Shown: piece after piece, positions 46,661-57,720 of the stretch
Layout: each line of letters starts with the position of its first letter
Numbering within the stretch: position 1 is the first letter of the stretch
The notes under the pieces: model-generated
What the model was told of the DNA's origin: nothing
Database searches by the model: none
Seen by the model: the letters and a program-made list of their open reading frames with translations, nothing else
Program-made: the position numbers and the translations under genes
From: Symsagittifera roscoffensis
Lineage: Eukaryota; Xenacoelomorpha; Acoela; Convolutidae
DNA length: 64,000 bases
Direction: 5' to 3'
Assembly: GCF_963678635.1 (NCBI RefSeq)
Contig: NC_087062.1
Span: 91,797,845 to 91,861,844 of the forward strand

Positions 46661-47284
46661 AATAACCTAGTGGAGTGCCATCAATTTGTCTTTTTGAGAT
46701 CTTTTGTTTCTGTATGACTTGTAGGTGTAGGTTTAAATTTTTGTCAGAATGGATTTTTGATCGCATTTTGTAGTGGCTAGTCTGTCGCTATCTTCTTTTT
46801 AACAGAGCTTTTTAGATATCGGTTCGCTATCTTTTAAGGAAAGCAAAAAAAAATGTTAAAATTATTTTTAGAAGATATAACCGTTGAATTTCACAGCATT
46901 CGTTTCCTTTTTTCCCCTTCAGGAATTAAATTCTAGATAAAATAACATAAAAGGATTTGAATCAGTTTTCGTCCAATTTTTGTAAATATTTACGTAACGT
47001 AGAAAAGATGGTTATTCTTTCAACCGTCTTAGCTTATTGAAATAACAGTTTTTGACATGAAATTTGTTACGATGTTTTCGACACGCAATAAAAAACCAAA
47101 ATGATTTTGTCGGCACGTAATAAAAAAATTCATCGCAAAAGTTATCCTAATCACTAACAATGATCGGATGAACCAATTCGCAGTTTTCTCCGAAATGGCC
47201 TAGCTCCAAAGTCAAGAAAAAAACTCTTATCTTTTTTCGACATTTTTGTGGAATGTGAAAATTGAACCAACTAATGTGCGATGT

Positions 47285-47638
47285 TAATTCCGATCAGCAG
47301 AGAAATTAACGGGAAAAAGGGGGGGGGTTGCGATGCGGCAGACGCTCCCCCTTTCATCCCATGGATCCGACCCACAGACGAAAATTTCTCCTCTTTGCTA
47401 CTGTTTGAGGAGATTCTGTTTACGCTGACAGCTGAAATTTTTTTTAAAAGCCAACATATTTTCTAAGTTTTAGGAGTGACTGACGCGCGTCGAAAAACGG
47501 TTTTTGGCCTATATTTACAAAAAAGTGAATGAGGAGAGCTCGGAAAATCAATTTGTTTGACTTAATTTGCTTGACTTAAAGAAAGATCGGCAAATTTACG
47601 AGAAGATCCCCCGAGAAAGTCTTAGATCCGCCCCTGAT
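47285..47638 (+). mobile_element. MITE of the CAGGGGCGGAT family
   Basis: A G-run and CGCTCCCCCTTTCATCCC block precede the family's internal AAAACGGTTTTTGGCC and GAGGAGAGCTCGGAAAATCA blocks. The right end is TTAGATCCGCCCCTGATT, the best-preserved terminus in the window. No ORF of note. Confidence 0.6.
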
Positions 47639-48399
47639 TCCCATGATTAAGCGCGGCCAGCTTCTAAATAACAAGACTATTTGAACTACAGTAAATTAAT
47701 ATTATTTCAGTCGCAGAATTTTTCCGGAGGTGAGAACCATTGTTAGTTTGGTATCGTTAACCTGCACCTTTTTTTTTTAAAATTGAATATTTTATAAGCC
47801 TCGGCGGTGCATAAATAGACAGCGTGAAAATCTAAAACAAAGAATTATTTCAAAACGATTTGAGACCAGCTAATTCAGAAGTGATGGATTTGTGATCGTT
47901 GTGGAGTGGAATTTCTTAGACAAATATTCTTTTTAACTGGCATTTTTTGACGGATGACTTTTTTACACGTGGGAAATAATGCCCTGGCCTCAAAATGAGA
48001 CTTCACCTGCAATCATTTTTTATGAAGTTGAATTTGTTTTGAAAATTGAGTCTGGAAAAATTGGAAAAAACCTTGGAAACAACACTTCCAGTTTCTCATT
48101 GACAATTAGCGTGGGTGAAGAAAAACTCCTACTCAGAGAAATTTCTGAATTGTGATTATTAAGGCCCGCCAATTGTTCCAAATTTCGCTTAAGATAAAAC
48201 TGAAGCTTAAGATAAAAACATATATTAGGAAAATTTAAAGGGCTCTTTAAGTTTTCACTGCTGTTTAATATTGATTTAAAACCAATAGCATTAAAAAATA
48301 TTGATTTTTGCACTCAGATAAAGTAACACAGCGTTAAATATGGTTTTGGCTAACAAAAAAAGATCAAAATATTAATACAATACCAGGGACCAATAAATT

Positions 48400-48740
48400 T
48401 TAGGTTGATCAAATTGATTTTCCGAGTTCTCCTAAAGCAGTAAAAAGACCCTGTTTTGGCCAAAAAAAACTTGAAAAAAACAAGGTAAAAAAGCCGTTCT
48501 TGGGCACTTTATGGAAAACTTTGACAAAAAATTGCTTTTTTTTGGCGCGCGCTCTCCTCAAAATTAGTATATATTGGCTTCGAAGGCGTCTCTAGAAAAA
48601 AATGTAGGGTAGGTTGGCCAAAAATGGATTTATTAAAAAGTACCAAAGGGGGGCATTGTTCAGCAGGGGGTCGAATCCTTGAAAAGGAAAAGGAAAAGGC
48701 AAGCGCCACCCCACCCAACCCCCTAAATCCGCCCCTGATT
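48400..48740 (-). mobile_element. MITE of the CAGGGGCGGAT family, inverted
   Basis: Contains TTGATCAAATTGATTTTCCG, GGCGCGCGCTCTCC, GTATATATTGGCTTCGAAGG and TACCAAAGGGGGGC, and ends CCCTAAATCCGCCCCTGA at 48740. Short GGAAAA tandem units at 48680 have expanded locally. Confidence 0.65.
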
Positions 48741-48744
48741 AATA

Positions 48745-51700
48745 CTCTTACAGTCGTGATTCAAATGAGGTTGAGTTTTCATCTAATTTCGAGCGAGTGT
48801 AAGACCTCCTCGCTCGCATGCTTGCTCAAAATTTTTCACTAAAAAATTGATGAAAAACAATTTTTTCAAGTAGTAAAAAAATTAACTTTAATTTAATGCA
48901 GGAAAATTAATTTCGAAAACTTCATATATCGTTTTCTTTGCAAAAAAAAAAGTGTTTTTCATTTTTTACACAGACAAAAAGTCAGAAATTTTTTGTAAAA
49001 GTTTGTCTTAAAATTTTTTGTTGGGTTTTATTTTTTTGACTAGAACCGTTGTCAATTATGGCTGAGTCACTTATATTCTACGCGTTCATATAGTTCTCTG
49101 ATTTTGCTGAACAATCTGAAAAAAGACTGTTTTATGAATATTGCTGGAGCATTCTTGTGCTACTTGCTCAGCAATTGAATAATAAAGCTGCTAAATTTCA
49201 GCTACTTTAATAGTCGCACTCAAATAAAGGAAAACAATATAATGCTTGTTTCGAACAGTATAGTGCTTGTTTCGAATTATAAAGCTTGTTTCCAACAGTA
49301 TTTGGAAACAAGTAAAACTACTTTTTTGGCAGAATTGATATTTGAAAAAAAATTTGAAGTACTTTTAGTTGTGCCCAGAAAATTCTGCTTGTTGAAATTT
49401 TTGAGTGGGTGACTATCAATTTTTTCTATCTTGACAGTAATTAAACTATGCCCAACATTTTTTGTTTCACTTTTTTGGAGACATAAACATAAAATTTTGC
49501 ATAATTTCATTTAGATAAGTTATTTTTAGCAAAATGTGGGTTGTTCATTTTTTCAAGCGATTAATTCTTGTTATAAGACAAAGGCGCTAGTAGTAAGCTT
49601 GTTATAAAATTGAAATGGAAATGTTATTAAAAAAAGTTATAGGGTTAAATTTGCAATCACAATGTGTGAGAAAGAGCTCTCACTTGACCTCAACTTCAAT
49701 CTACCACATCTAGGCCAATTTCGGATAAAATAATGGTACCTCATGAAAGATATAGACGCAAAAAATCGGCCTTGGTTTACTCAGCAAAATAACACATTTT
49801 GAACTATGGAGAGATAATACTATTAGATTATCTTTCGACAGCCCTGTTATCGCCAACCGATAGCTCCTCTGTGATGCGCAGGAACCAAAACTAATTTCAT
49901 CATGATTTTCATGAGAAAAGCAAAAAACTACACACTTTTAAAATTGATTTCCGATAAAACTTAGCATTTCAAGTTTATTTAAAAATTTTAACCACAATTC
50001 AACCATTGTAAAAATTGTGAAATGCAATCTACCGTTTTTGAAATTTGGGGAAAAACAAATTGAAGTGATTCGTTGTTAGTGTTACAAAAAACGGCGATTG
50101 ATCTAAATGCAAGGGGAATATAAACTTTAAAAACCTTGCACGCAGCTATTCAGTGGCTCAATCTATAAGACAACTTTGTTCTTGAACGCAGAGGAGGATG
50201 TTTCTCTGAATTGATCCGAAAACGTTTTTGGTCGGATTTCCTGGCTTTTTATAATCAATCTGAGAAAGCCTGACTTTGTGTAAAAGCTTTCAATTTATTA
50301 TTAGTATCTTCATATTATTTTCAATGTATGTCGGTTTTGCGTGCTGTTATGAGCTGACCTGAAAGAAAGATGCAGATTTGAAAACCTTTTTTTGTTGAAA
50401 CATGAATAGAAAACTATAAAAATGCTCGAAAATGCTTCAAGTTTTCATTTCCATGAGTGCGTTGAAAAAAATTATAAAAACTATTTTTACTAAAATAAAA
50501 ATAATTAGTCGTGGCTTAGATATTCAAACTGATTTTTCTAAACACTCATGATTCAAAGTCGTTCCAACCATGGGCTGTTATATGATTTATCACTCGACTT
50601 TTTCCGATGATTGTTTGTGGTCCTGCGTTTGAAGGGAAAGACTTAAATGAAAACAACGCAAACCCGAGACAAAACTTTTCCCCAGTTTTAGTGATTGGAA
50701 CCAAATTATTAATATTTTTTATAATCAAAGTATGGCAACAATCTCTATACTCATAATTTTTATAAGATTCTTTCTCTATACTCATAATACTCCTAGTCAT
50801 AACAATAATCATAGTCATTATTGAAATCATAATCTAAAAAGTAATGCTAAAGATAACTTTTTGCTTTCGTGGCTCAATTTCGGTTGCTTTCTAATGCTGT
50901 CTTTGTTGTCTTGGCTGTGCAAGTGACACAGAATGTTCGCGCCACATTCATAAAATACTTAAAAACAACTTTTTTTTCGTGTTTTTGTTTCATTTTGTTG
51001 TCATTTTTTGTGCGGGCTGTCAAAAAAAATCTATTCAAAATTTTTAGATTGCAATTTAGGCATAATTGACAATTTTTTAAATTCAATAGAAAAGAAAAAA
51101 AAGAAAAAAGTTACTCAGACAATTTTTTTTTATAAGAACTCTGTTGCTTTACTTGCTCCAAAGGCTAAAAGTAGACTAAAACTGGTCCTTTTTTTCAGCA
51201 CTGGGGAAAATTTTTGGAAAGTTAATTGCTTCGATTGAATCACGACCAAAATTGTAATGATATATTACTCAACCCTTTATGATGATTTTTTGTGGTACCT
51301 GATTTCGCGCGGGGAAAAAAAGAATCACTGAACTAATCGCTTCTCAATTAGGAGGATAGCAGCTCGCATGTAAAAGTGGTTATTCTGGGTATTTGTGAGG
51401 AAAAAATGCCCATCAAACTCAATGAACTACTTTTTTATTGCAAGTTAGACCCGCTCTTTGTGTTACATAGGTCGCTTTAGTCAGCTTGGTTTGACCATTT
51501 GACAGTTTACTTCCATTTGTAATCCATTTTTGAAAAAGCGTTTTGATTTTCTTGTCTTTCATGCGAGCTAAAATAACCATCCAAACGTTTATATACGAGC
51601 TTTGCATTAACAAAAATTGGGTATTGGCAACTGAAAGCTAAGCAGGTTTTTCATCAAAACTGCTCCACAAGCTTCGTTAGAAAATTATTTGAACTGTTTT

Positions 51701-51960
51701 GTTCAGAAAAAAACCTAAGTATGGTTGGCAACAAAAAAATTGAAAAATATTCTGTGGTCGATTAGCAAAACTGAAAAACGTGCTTCTTCTAGGAATCAGT
51801 TTGCTTTAAACCCAAAGATGTCTTTTTACGCAAAAGAATGTCATAATTGAATTTTATTAGAAAAATATAAAACTATAAATACTCAAAAATTAATGATAAT
51901 TCAGGAAATAACTAAACATTAAACCAACTAAACATGAAGAGTTTCAGAAATTTCTCTGTG
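48745..51960. other. No gene recognised; repeat fragments only
   Basis: Fragments of the 590-bp repeat occur at 48745-48830 (CAGTCGTGATTCAAATGAGG, TCTAATTTCGAGCGAG), 49147 (CATTCTTGTGCTACTTGC) and, inverted, at 51235-51320 (TGAATCACGACCAAAATTG, GTACCTGATTTCGCGCGGGG). Two tandem GTGCTTGTTTCGAA units lie at 49243-49280. Confidence 0.45.
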
Positions 51961-51964
51961 ATTG

Positions 51965-52396
51965 TTAGTTATAGAAGTTCGTTAGACTTTGCAGGCAGCT
52001 CATAGGATTATAGCTACTCTGCGGGTATGGTTGCATACTGAAAGCGGCATTTGGTGGTCCATAAGCCGAAGGGTTTTTCTGATGGTCCATAAGCCTAAGA
52101 TATTCATCAGGGTTGAAAAATTGCATTGAAGGCTGAAATACTTTCGGCTGCAAGGGCGAAAGTTGAACGGGTGCGGGTAACGTGTATCTTTCTCCATGCA
52201 ATTGCTGGTACTCATAACTGCATGTTTGAGGGTTGAGCCAATGAAAATCACCGAAGAAGTTTCCGGTCTGTGGGATTCGGGAACCATCTGAGTAGTTGGT
52301 TTCCAATCGTGGTTCCCAGAATTGTTCACTGGTGAAATCTAACTGGTTCCCAATTGGCGTGCTTGTTGTGACTTCTGACTTCACTGCTTCAACATT
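51965..52396 (-). CDS. FoxH: FoxH transcription factor, C-terminal exon
   Basis: An acceptor (GAATATTTTAG) precedes 52396 and joins in phase 0 with the exon ending at 52552. It codes for 143 residues and ends at a stop codon at 51965. The segment is rich in P, Q, S, N and Y, as in a transactivation tail. A 'GPPNAAFSMQPYPQ' stretch contains PPN, the core of the Smad-interaction motif (PPNK) of vertebrate FoxH1 and Mix-type proteins. Here the Lys is Ala, so Smad binding by this motif is a guess. This would be the region that recruits phosphorylated Smad2/3 in the nucleus. Confidence 0.8.
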   Translation of the reverse strand, partial: NVEAVKSEVTTSTPIGNQLDFTSEQFWEPRLETNYSDGSRIPQTGNFFGDFHWLNPQTCSYEYQQLHGERYTLPAPVQLSPLQPKVFQPSMQFFNPDEYLRLMDHQKNPSAYGPPNAAFSMQPYPQSSYNPMSCLQSLTNFYN

Positions 52397-52551
52397 CTAA
52401 AATATTCATTAGAAATAAGATTATTGAAGCTTTCCATCGAAAATCTAATTTTTCTAATATAAATATTGAGGTTTCTGAGAACTTTGCAAAAGATGACTTG
52501 CTTAACAAATTTCTATTAGCACAATAGTTTTTAAAAAGTTGAACAAAAGAC

Positions 52552-52845
52552 CTCTTGTTTTTGGAAAGGAGTCTTCAAAATGGAATCCATCAAGAATCCG
52601 GTACTTTTCCGACTGCATTTTCTTTTCACATTGCATTCTCCAGTTACAGCGAAATTTTCCTTCTCGTCAATTTCTGCCCTGTACCCGTCTACCTTTGAAC
52701 TGTCGGCTCTGTTTCCGTTGATGTTTTTCAGTCGCAGAAGTTCCTGAATTGCTGCTACATCTCTGTGTACTATAGTGGTGACAAGTTCGAGTTTGACTCT
52801 CCAAAAGTTTGACTTCTTGGTTGGCTTGGAGGGATCTTTCAACAC
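52552..52845 (-). CDS. FoxH: FoxH transcription factor, middle exon (end of forkhead domain)
   Basis: It begins after TTTCAG and reads VLKDPSKPTKKSNFWRVKLE, the wing region that closes a forkhead domain. It closely resembles the 'VLKDPGKP..NFW.V' of FoxH1 as I remember it, which is what points to the FoxH class. Its 98 codons are in phase 0 at both ends. Downstream of the domain comes a K/E-rich linker and then GFLMDSILK, similar to an eh1 Groucho-binding motif (F-x-x-x-x-I-L). The donor is GAG|GTCTTT, weaker than the others. Confidence 0.85.
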
Positions 52846-53143
52846 CTGAAACATCACATCACATCATTATAACTGGCTCTATTTCTTTTTGTAATCAGCC
52901 AAGAAATAACAAAGGCTCTTAATTTCAGCGAAACATCTATTTTACATGATTATTGTGCCTGACAATATTTTAAAATATATTTTTTTTTACACTCAAGATC
53001 AGAATTTTCAACTACAAAAATTGCCAAATCACATAAATAAATCAAAATTTTATTTTACATCAATCTGCTGAATAAAAGTAGACATAGCATTACTAAACTA
53101 AGAGAATTGCCAGTTTAATATGAAGTAAAAATTTTGCACTTAC

Positions 53144-53427
53144 CTTTTCGAACACACTACTAGAAGTTAAATTGTGTCTTATCGAATCACGCCAGCCCCT
53201 ATACTCCCCCCGAAAGAAGCTGAACGACTTCTCCAGGAACCCAAATATCTGTCGCAGAGTCATCTGGTGGGGGGAGGAGGAGGAGGAATGGATGGCGGCT
53301 ATGATCAGTGCCTGGTAGGAATAGGGGGGCTTGTCCTGCTGTCGCTTGTAGTTCTTTTTTCTCACTCCCCCACTCTTCTGGTTTTCAGTTGAGACGGCGG
53401 GGTCGTTGTTGCTGGCAACACTTCCTC
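53144..53427 (-). CDS. FoxH: FoxH transcription factor, exon with the forkhead DNA-binding core
   Basis: FoxH1 is the winged-helix partner that brings Smad2/3-Smad4 to Nodal/Activin target genes in the nucleus. This exon (acceptor TTTATTTCAG, donor AAAG|GTAAGT) encodes a basic leader followed by KPPYSYQALIIAAI, MTLRQIFGFLEKSF, SFFRGEYRGWRDSIRHNL and SSVFEK. These are helices H1 to H3 of a forkhead domain, with the recognition-helix signature WRDSIRHNL. The intron splits the domain right after H3 in phase 0, and the next exon supplies the wing. The 95 residues start in phase 1, so a 5' exon with the start codon is missing. A poly-serine insertion (SSSSSP) precedes the MTLRQIF helix. With the other two exons 336 residues are visible. 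Forkhead is certain, the FoxH subclass is likely. Confidence 0.88.
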
Positions 53428-53429
53428 CT

Positions 53430-54940
53430 GAAATAAACGTCTTTTTTAGTAAATTACACCGCGTTAATGTTATTTGTGGTCTGTTTGTTTTATTTTCAAA
53501 TATTTTCCAAAAAACTTTGTGGATTTTCAATTGAATAAAAGAACTTAAGATTTGATTTCTTATTTGAATTTAATTAAATTCCATTAAACTCCAACCTGAC
53601 TTCTCATTTCATTTTTAACAGCCTGCTGTTTCTATACTTTTGAAGCGACAAATTCTAAATTTGATCAGTTTTTTAGAATATTGGTTTTTCTATATGCAAC
53701 CACCATCAGACTTTCGAAGAACTTTTGTTTTGAGAAAAACGGCTTTTGGGATTTTGAAAAAAATATGAATTATACCTTATATAGACGCATAAATTTTGGC
53801 TCCTTCTTTTCTTAGTTTTTCTCAAAAAAAAAAATCTTTTTAATTTTTAAAAAAAATTTCATGCCTGAGCTGTTGATTTCTTCGTTTGAAGATGACGATG
53901 AAGAAGTATTGGGAGATGATGATGATGAAATAAGCCTATCCGTCGGATTCATTTTCAGAGATTTTTGACAAGATTTTCTGCTTTTGAATCAGATTTAGAA
54001 AAACGCTTATTTTTGGAACGTTTTTTATTTGCAAGTGAATTCTGGGTTAATTATGATTGAAATGAATTGGTAACTTTTAGTTTCGAATGTTGTTTCGGTT
54101 GTTTATAGTTGTAGACACCTTTCTTATTGCCTTTGTTTTTCACTAGGCCGTTTGAGAACTCTTTTTTTGCGAACAACTCAAAAAGCGTTCGACAGATAAA
54201 TCGGTTTCGTTTGTGCTTCGGACAAAAGTGAATTTATTTGGAAGGTAATATCAGCCAGAATAATTTGAATTTTGGCGCATCTGGCGCGTTAAATCGTCCG
54301 GCAGACGGACATTTGATCGCACTTTTTCACCTGGGGTATCGGAACCCGCATCAAAAGAAAATGTTCCTCCTTTTTTAATGTTCCGCCACTCACTTGAAAG
54401 ACGTACCATAATAGCTGGGATTAAATTTTCAAAGAAGATCTTAGTACCTACCACATCTTAATTGCTAAACACTAGATAATCCATTACTGGAATTAAATGG
54501 ATTAATTAGTTACCAAACATGGATAAATTTAAAGGTTTGAAGTTTGCGCATCTTTGCATTGTAGAAGGGATCCAACAACACAACCCTCAAAGCCTAAACG
54601 GAAACGCAACGTACTTCATCCAAAATATTGATCAAACCGTGAAATATTTGCGATCAAATAAAAGATTTGAATGAAAATATGGATATTAAGTTACATTAAT
54701 CTGAATGGTAAATTTACCAATCAACCTTTGGTTTTATGATTATAAGATAGAGATGTTAACTTCCTTGAGAAAAAGAACGACATCCTGCTGTGACATCAAA
54801 GATTGGTATCAAGGTTGAGATTTTTTGAGATATCCTCCGACATAATTTTTTTCATGTTATATTTTCTGGGAATGAACATCCAACTATTCCAGGAACACTA
54901 AATTAAATATTTTTAGTTGAAACTCAGGTCATGATGGTGT
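53430..54940. other. Upstream flank of FoxH exons; one unassigned minus-strand frame
   Basis: A 5' exon of FoxH should lie here or further right but was not identified. At 54251-54454 on the minus strand a frame reads SSEWRNIKKGGTFSFDAGSD and so on to a stop, with more G+C than its surroundings. It has no recognised domain and no clear splice sites. A short acidic plus-strand frame (SFEDDDEEVLGDDDDE) starts at 53861. Confidence 0.35.
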
Positions 54941-54952
54941 TACCAAACAAGT

Positions 54953-55345
54953 CAGGGCGGATTTTTTGATTGGTTGTGTGGTGGTTCGGGGAGGGATTTT
55001 TTTAGGGTTTTCGACCCCAAGCAACCAAAGGGTACTCCCTTTCGTATTATTTGACGACATCTATTTTCGGCAACCAGCCCCAAAATTTTTCTACAGGCGC
55101 CAGTTTTTACTAACTTTAAAGGGAAGCGCCGAAAAATGCGATTTTTGTTCAAACGCGATTTTGATGTTTTTAAAAAAAAAATTGGCTGCGGCGCAGAAAC
55201 TGTTGTCAAAATGTTCTGGGAGCGCTTGGAAAATCAATTTGGTCGACCTAAAAGAATATTCACAAAGTTTTTGCCTCTGGATCCAAAAAGAAGGATCGCA
55301 AAAAATCTCCATGGCGCAGTTTTTTAAAAATGTTTGCTTAGAACA
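54953..55345 (+). mobile_element. MITE of the CAGGGGCGGAT family
   Basis: Starts CAGGGCGGATTTTTTGATTG and continues with the family blocks GGGTACTCCCTTTCGTATTA, AAATTTTTCTACAGGCGCC, GCGCCGAAAAATGCGATTTT and GAAAATCAATTTGGTCGACC. The right end has decayed. It lies between FoxH and the four-transmembrane gene. Confidence 0.65.
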
Positions 55346-55428
55346 GCAGAAGAAAAATTATTCGATATTTGAATTCAAAATGATTTTGTAAGTAAAATGA
55401 CCATAACTAGTTCGTGAAACTATCAAAA

Positions 55429-55847
55429 TTAAAATTCTTCGATTTGAACGTTGGTATGCCGATATTGCTCTGGTTTCTCAACTTCACGTTCCAACTCTCT
55501 CTTCAACGTCCCGGTGTCAATTACGTAATTCTCAGTTTGTTCATTCGTTTCCCGCAGAGCATCATCGAAATCCTGAGAAACAGACACGAGAGGACTGCGA
55601 GTCTTGGATCGGAACTTTCCGCTGACGTTTGAAACACCGAATCCGGAAAGTTCTGGAATTTCAAGTACTTCTGACAGATTCGCGCCGGTTTTGTTTTTCC
55701 GCTTGTTGGTAACTTCAGGTGGTTTCAGGGAAAGGCTGTTGCCTCGTTTGAGTTTCCCAAAGTTCAGGGAGGGTGTTTTCCACTGTCTTTTGGGCTTGGT
55801 CATCGTGACTAGGTCTCGGTCAAGGGAAAGAGATTTGCCGTTGAAAC
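55429..55847 (-). CDS. Four-transmembrane (LHFPL-like) protein, last exon: cytoplasmic tail
   Basis: An acceptor (TTGTTTCTGCAG) at 55848 joins in phase 1 to the donor CTG|GTAAAA at 56550, restoring a Gly codon (SSLSS-GFNGKSLSL). The 139 residues up to the stop are hydrophilic, basic then acidic: KPKRQWKTPSLNFGKLKRG near the start, and ELEREVEKPEQ and QIEEF at the end. Many S/T-P and K/R sites suggest a phosphorylated cytoplasmic tail. G+C-rich coding composition contrasts with the flanking intron. If intron retention occurs, the protein would instead stop at 56524. Confidence 0.7.
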
Positions 55848-55997
55848 CTGCAGAAACAATTATATCTATGAGACCAAGACCATCAAAACCATCTGTTTTC
55901 AACGAAAAAGTGGTCAATAAAACTTAAAAACAACTACCTGCAGAAAAAATACTATATTATTTACCATGAATCTTCTAAACCAAATTGCAATTAAATT

Positions 55998-56443
55998 TAT
56001 AATTCCGCCCCCACCATTGGATTTAGGGGGGATGGAATTCGGCCCCATGCCGACCCAGAAATTCGACCCCCTGCCGACCCAAAGGGTCCCCCATTGTACT
56101 ATTTTGAGACATCCATTTTTGGTGACGGACCCTAGAATTTTTCTAAAGGCGCATTTGGCGCCAGTATATGAAAATTTTGAGGGGGGGAGCGCGCACCGAA
56201 AAATACGCAATTTTTTGGTCAAAATTTTCCAAAAATTGCCTAAAAACGCATTTTTTGGCCTGTTTTTTTTTGAAAATTTGGCCTTCGGTGCAGAAAATTT
56301 GGTCAAAATGGGGTCTTTATAGTGATTTAGGAAAGCTCAGAAAATCAATTTGGTCGACACCAAAAAAAAAATTCCACAAATTTTTGAAACTTTTTGAAAA
56401 TCCCCCACCCCCCTCGAGAAAATACTAGATTCGCCCCTGCTTT
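55998..56443 (+). mobile_element. MITE of the CAGGGGCGGAT family inside an intron
   Basis: Runs from a C/G-rich left part (CCGCCCCCACCATTGGATTT, GGGGGGATGG) to the right end CTAGATTCGCCCCTG. The internal blocks are complete and include the family's core TTTTTCTAAAGGCGC and GGGGGGGAGCGCGCACCGAA. It sits in the intron between the last two exons of the minus-strand four-transmembrane gene, in the opposite orientation. Confidence 0.75.
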
Positions 56444-56549
56444 ATTTTAAAATTTATATCAGGGTTAAACTTTTCAGGTAATTTTTTGTTAGGTTTTGAA
56501 GATTGAGCTATTACAGAAGAAGATCATTGCCAATAATTGAAGTTTTTAC

Positions 56550-56867
56550 CAGATGAGAGGGAAGAAAAATTCATTTTATCGGTGCTGATTTTTTTCTTGC
56601 CAATTGCTTCTCTATTTTTTGGTCCTTTGACTGCATTGATCAAAGCAAGCACAGAGAGTCCCAAATTTCCGAGACAGAGGAACGACTCCAGTACGAATCC
56701 CCACGACACACTGCATCGGTACTTCTCGGGGTCGTTTTCCTCCCGAAAAGGGAATTCCTCGAGGGTGCTGCAGTAGCCGAATAAGGAATAGTGCTTGTCG
56801 GGTAGCTCGTCTCGTCCTTTCGTATAGCCGACCATGTACAGGACGACAGTTGCAGCGAAACATAGAG
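56550..56867 (-). CDS. Four-transmembrane (LHFPL-like) protein, exon with TM3, second loop and TM4
   Basis: An acceptor (GGTGTTGTAG) at 56868 joins in phase 1 to the exon ending at 57252. The junction runs inside one hydrophobic helix (VSIAHLLS-ALCFAATVVLYMVG), which strongly supports it. After TM3 comes an extracellular loop with two Cys (GYCSTLEEF...EKYRCSVSWGF), then TM4 (FLCLGNLGLSVLALINAV) and KGPKNREAIGKKK at the membrane face. Two Cys followed by x3-W-G just before TM4 resembles the second loop of LHFPL proteins in the claudin superfamily. Such proteins act at the plasma membrane, for example as receptor or channel auxiliary subunits. The subgroup is a hypothesis. Confidence 0.75.
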
Positions 56868-57251
56868 CTACAACACCAGCCGGATTAGGTTTAAAAGAAG
56901 CCAAAGTTTATCATTTGACCGGTTTTGGTTTTCAGAGACAGGTTTTTGGATTTAAAACAGTTCGCTTTAATTTCTATCTCAAAAACGGAAACGTCCAGAC
57001 ATATTTCAAACTGATTCTGAGAACATTTGTGTTACAATATGAAACGATTATTTATAAACATGTTTGTAATTTAATTTAGAAATTATGACCTAAAAATCTT
57101 TTCAAAAAATCAAAGTTGAAAGCAAATCAAAAGTACTTAAAGTCTATATGAAAAAAAAGGTGTATATTCTAAATCAGAAACCTTTTTAAAATTTGAAAAC
57201 TGAAAAAGTTATTGGCATTGTTCACATGAGCCATGAAAGTATGACCATAAC

Positions 57252-57483
57252 CTGATAGCAGATGGGCTATGCTGACTGGTATGAACAACCACCTAGATTG
57301 AACACAACACACTCTCAGAATAATCAATGCCAAGATAGGGACTACACTAAGCACAGAGGCAGCTGCGAAGACAGTTGACCAAAAGAAGAACTGGTTGATC
57401 TCTTCGTCTTCGTCTGGAACTTCAATTGAGCCGAAGCAGGATTCAGAATGACCATAAATGGAAGCGAAGATATCGGAGCACTT
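57252..57483 (-). CDS. Four-transmembrane (LHFPL-like) protein, exon with end of first loop, TM2 and start of TM3
   Basis: Acceptor GTACTTTAG, donor ATCAG|GTTATG (weak). The 77 complete codons begin KCSDIFASIYGHSESCFGSI, with two Cys in the first extracellular loop. An acidic stretch (EVPDEDEEINQ) follows, then TM2 (STVFAAASVLSVVPILALII), RVCCVQSRW and the first half of TM3. The pattern Cys-Gly-x...-[IV]P-acidic-TM2-CC is like LHFPL first loops. An upstream exon with TM1 and the start codon is missing. The three visible exons encode about 322 residues. The tail of roughly 170 residues after TM4 is longer than I expect for LHFPL proteins. Confidence 0.7.
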
Positions 57484-57539
57484 CTAAAGTACAAAAACGT
57501 GTTTTTTTTTTGGTTATAATAGAACAGCCTATTTTACCC

Positions 57540-57720
57540 AGAGCAAAAACCGAGGGATCTTGTTATATATTCCCCCTCCCCCTATGGTACCTTGTTACGA
57601 ATATCCCCCCTATAAAGAAAGAATTGAACAGTTAAGCATATACAAATTTGGTACCTTGTAATGAATTACCCCCTCCCCTCCTATTGCCAATAGGGGGGGG
57701 GGGATTGTTGACAAGATCAC
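57540..57720. repeat. C-rich duplicated segment with G/C runs
   Basis: Two related units, each with GGTACCTTGT followed by an A/T-rich spacer and ATNCCCCC (57585-57610 and 57650-57680). They end in CCTATTGCCAATAGG, a small palindrome, and a run of ten G. Perhaps a fragment of a C-rich MITE. Confidence 0.45.

Noticed and set aside
53174-53392. 72-codon plus-strand frame with a glycine run
   Set aside because: Antisense of the forkhead exon, whose translation and splice sites are clear.
55604-55927. 107-codon plus-strand frame
   Set aside because: Antisense of the tail exon of the four-transmembrane gene; the minus strand has matching splice sites and phase.
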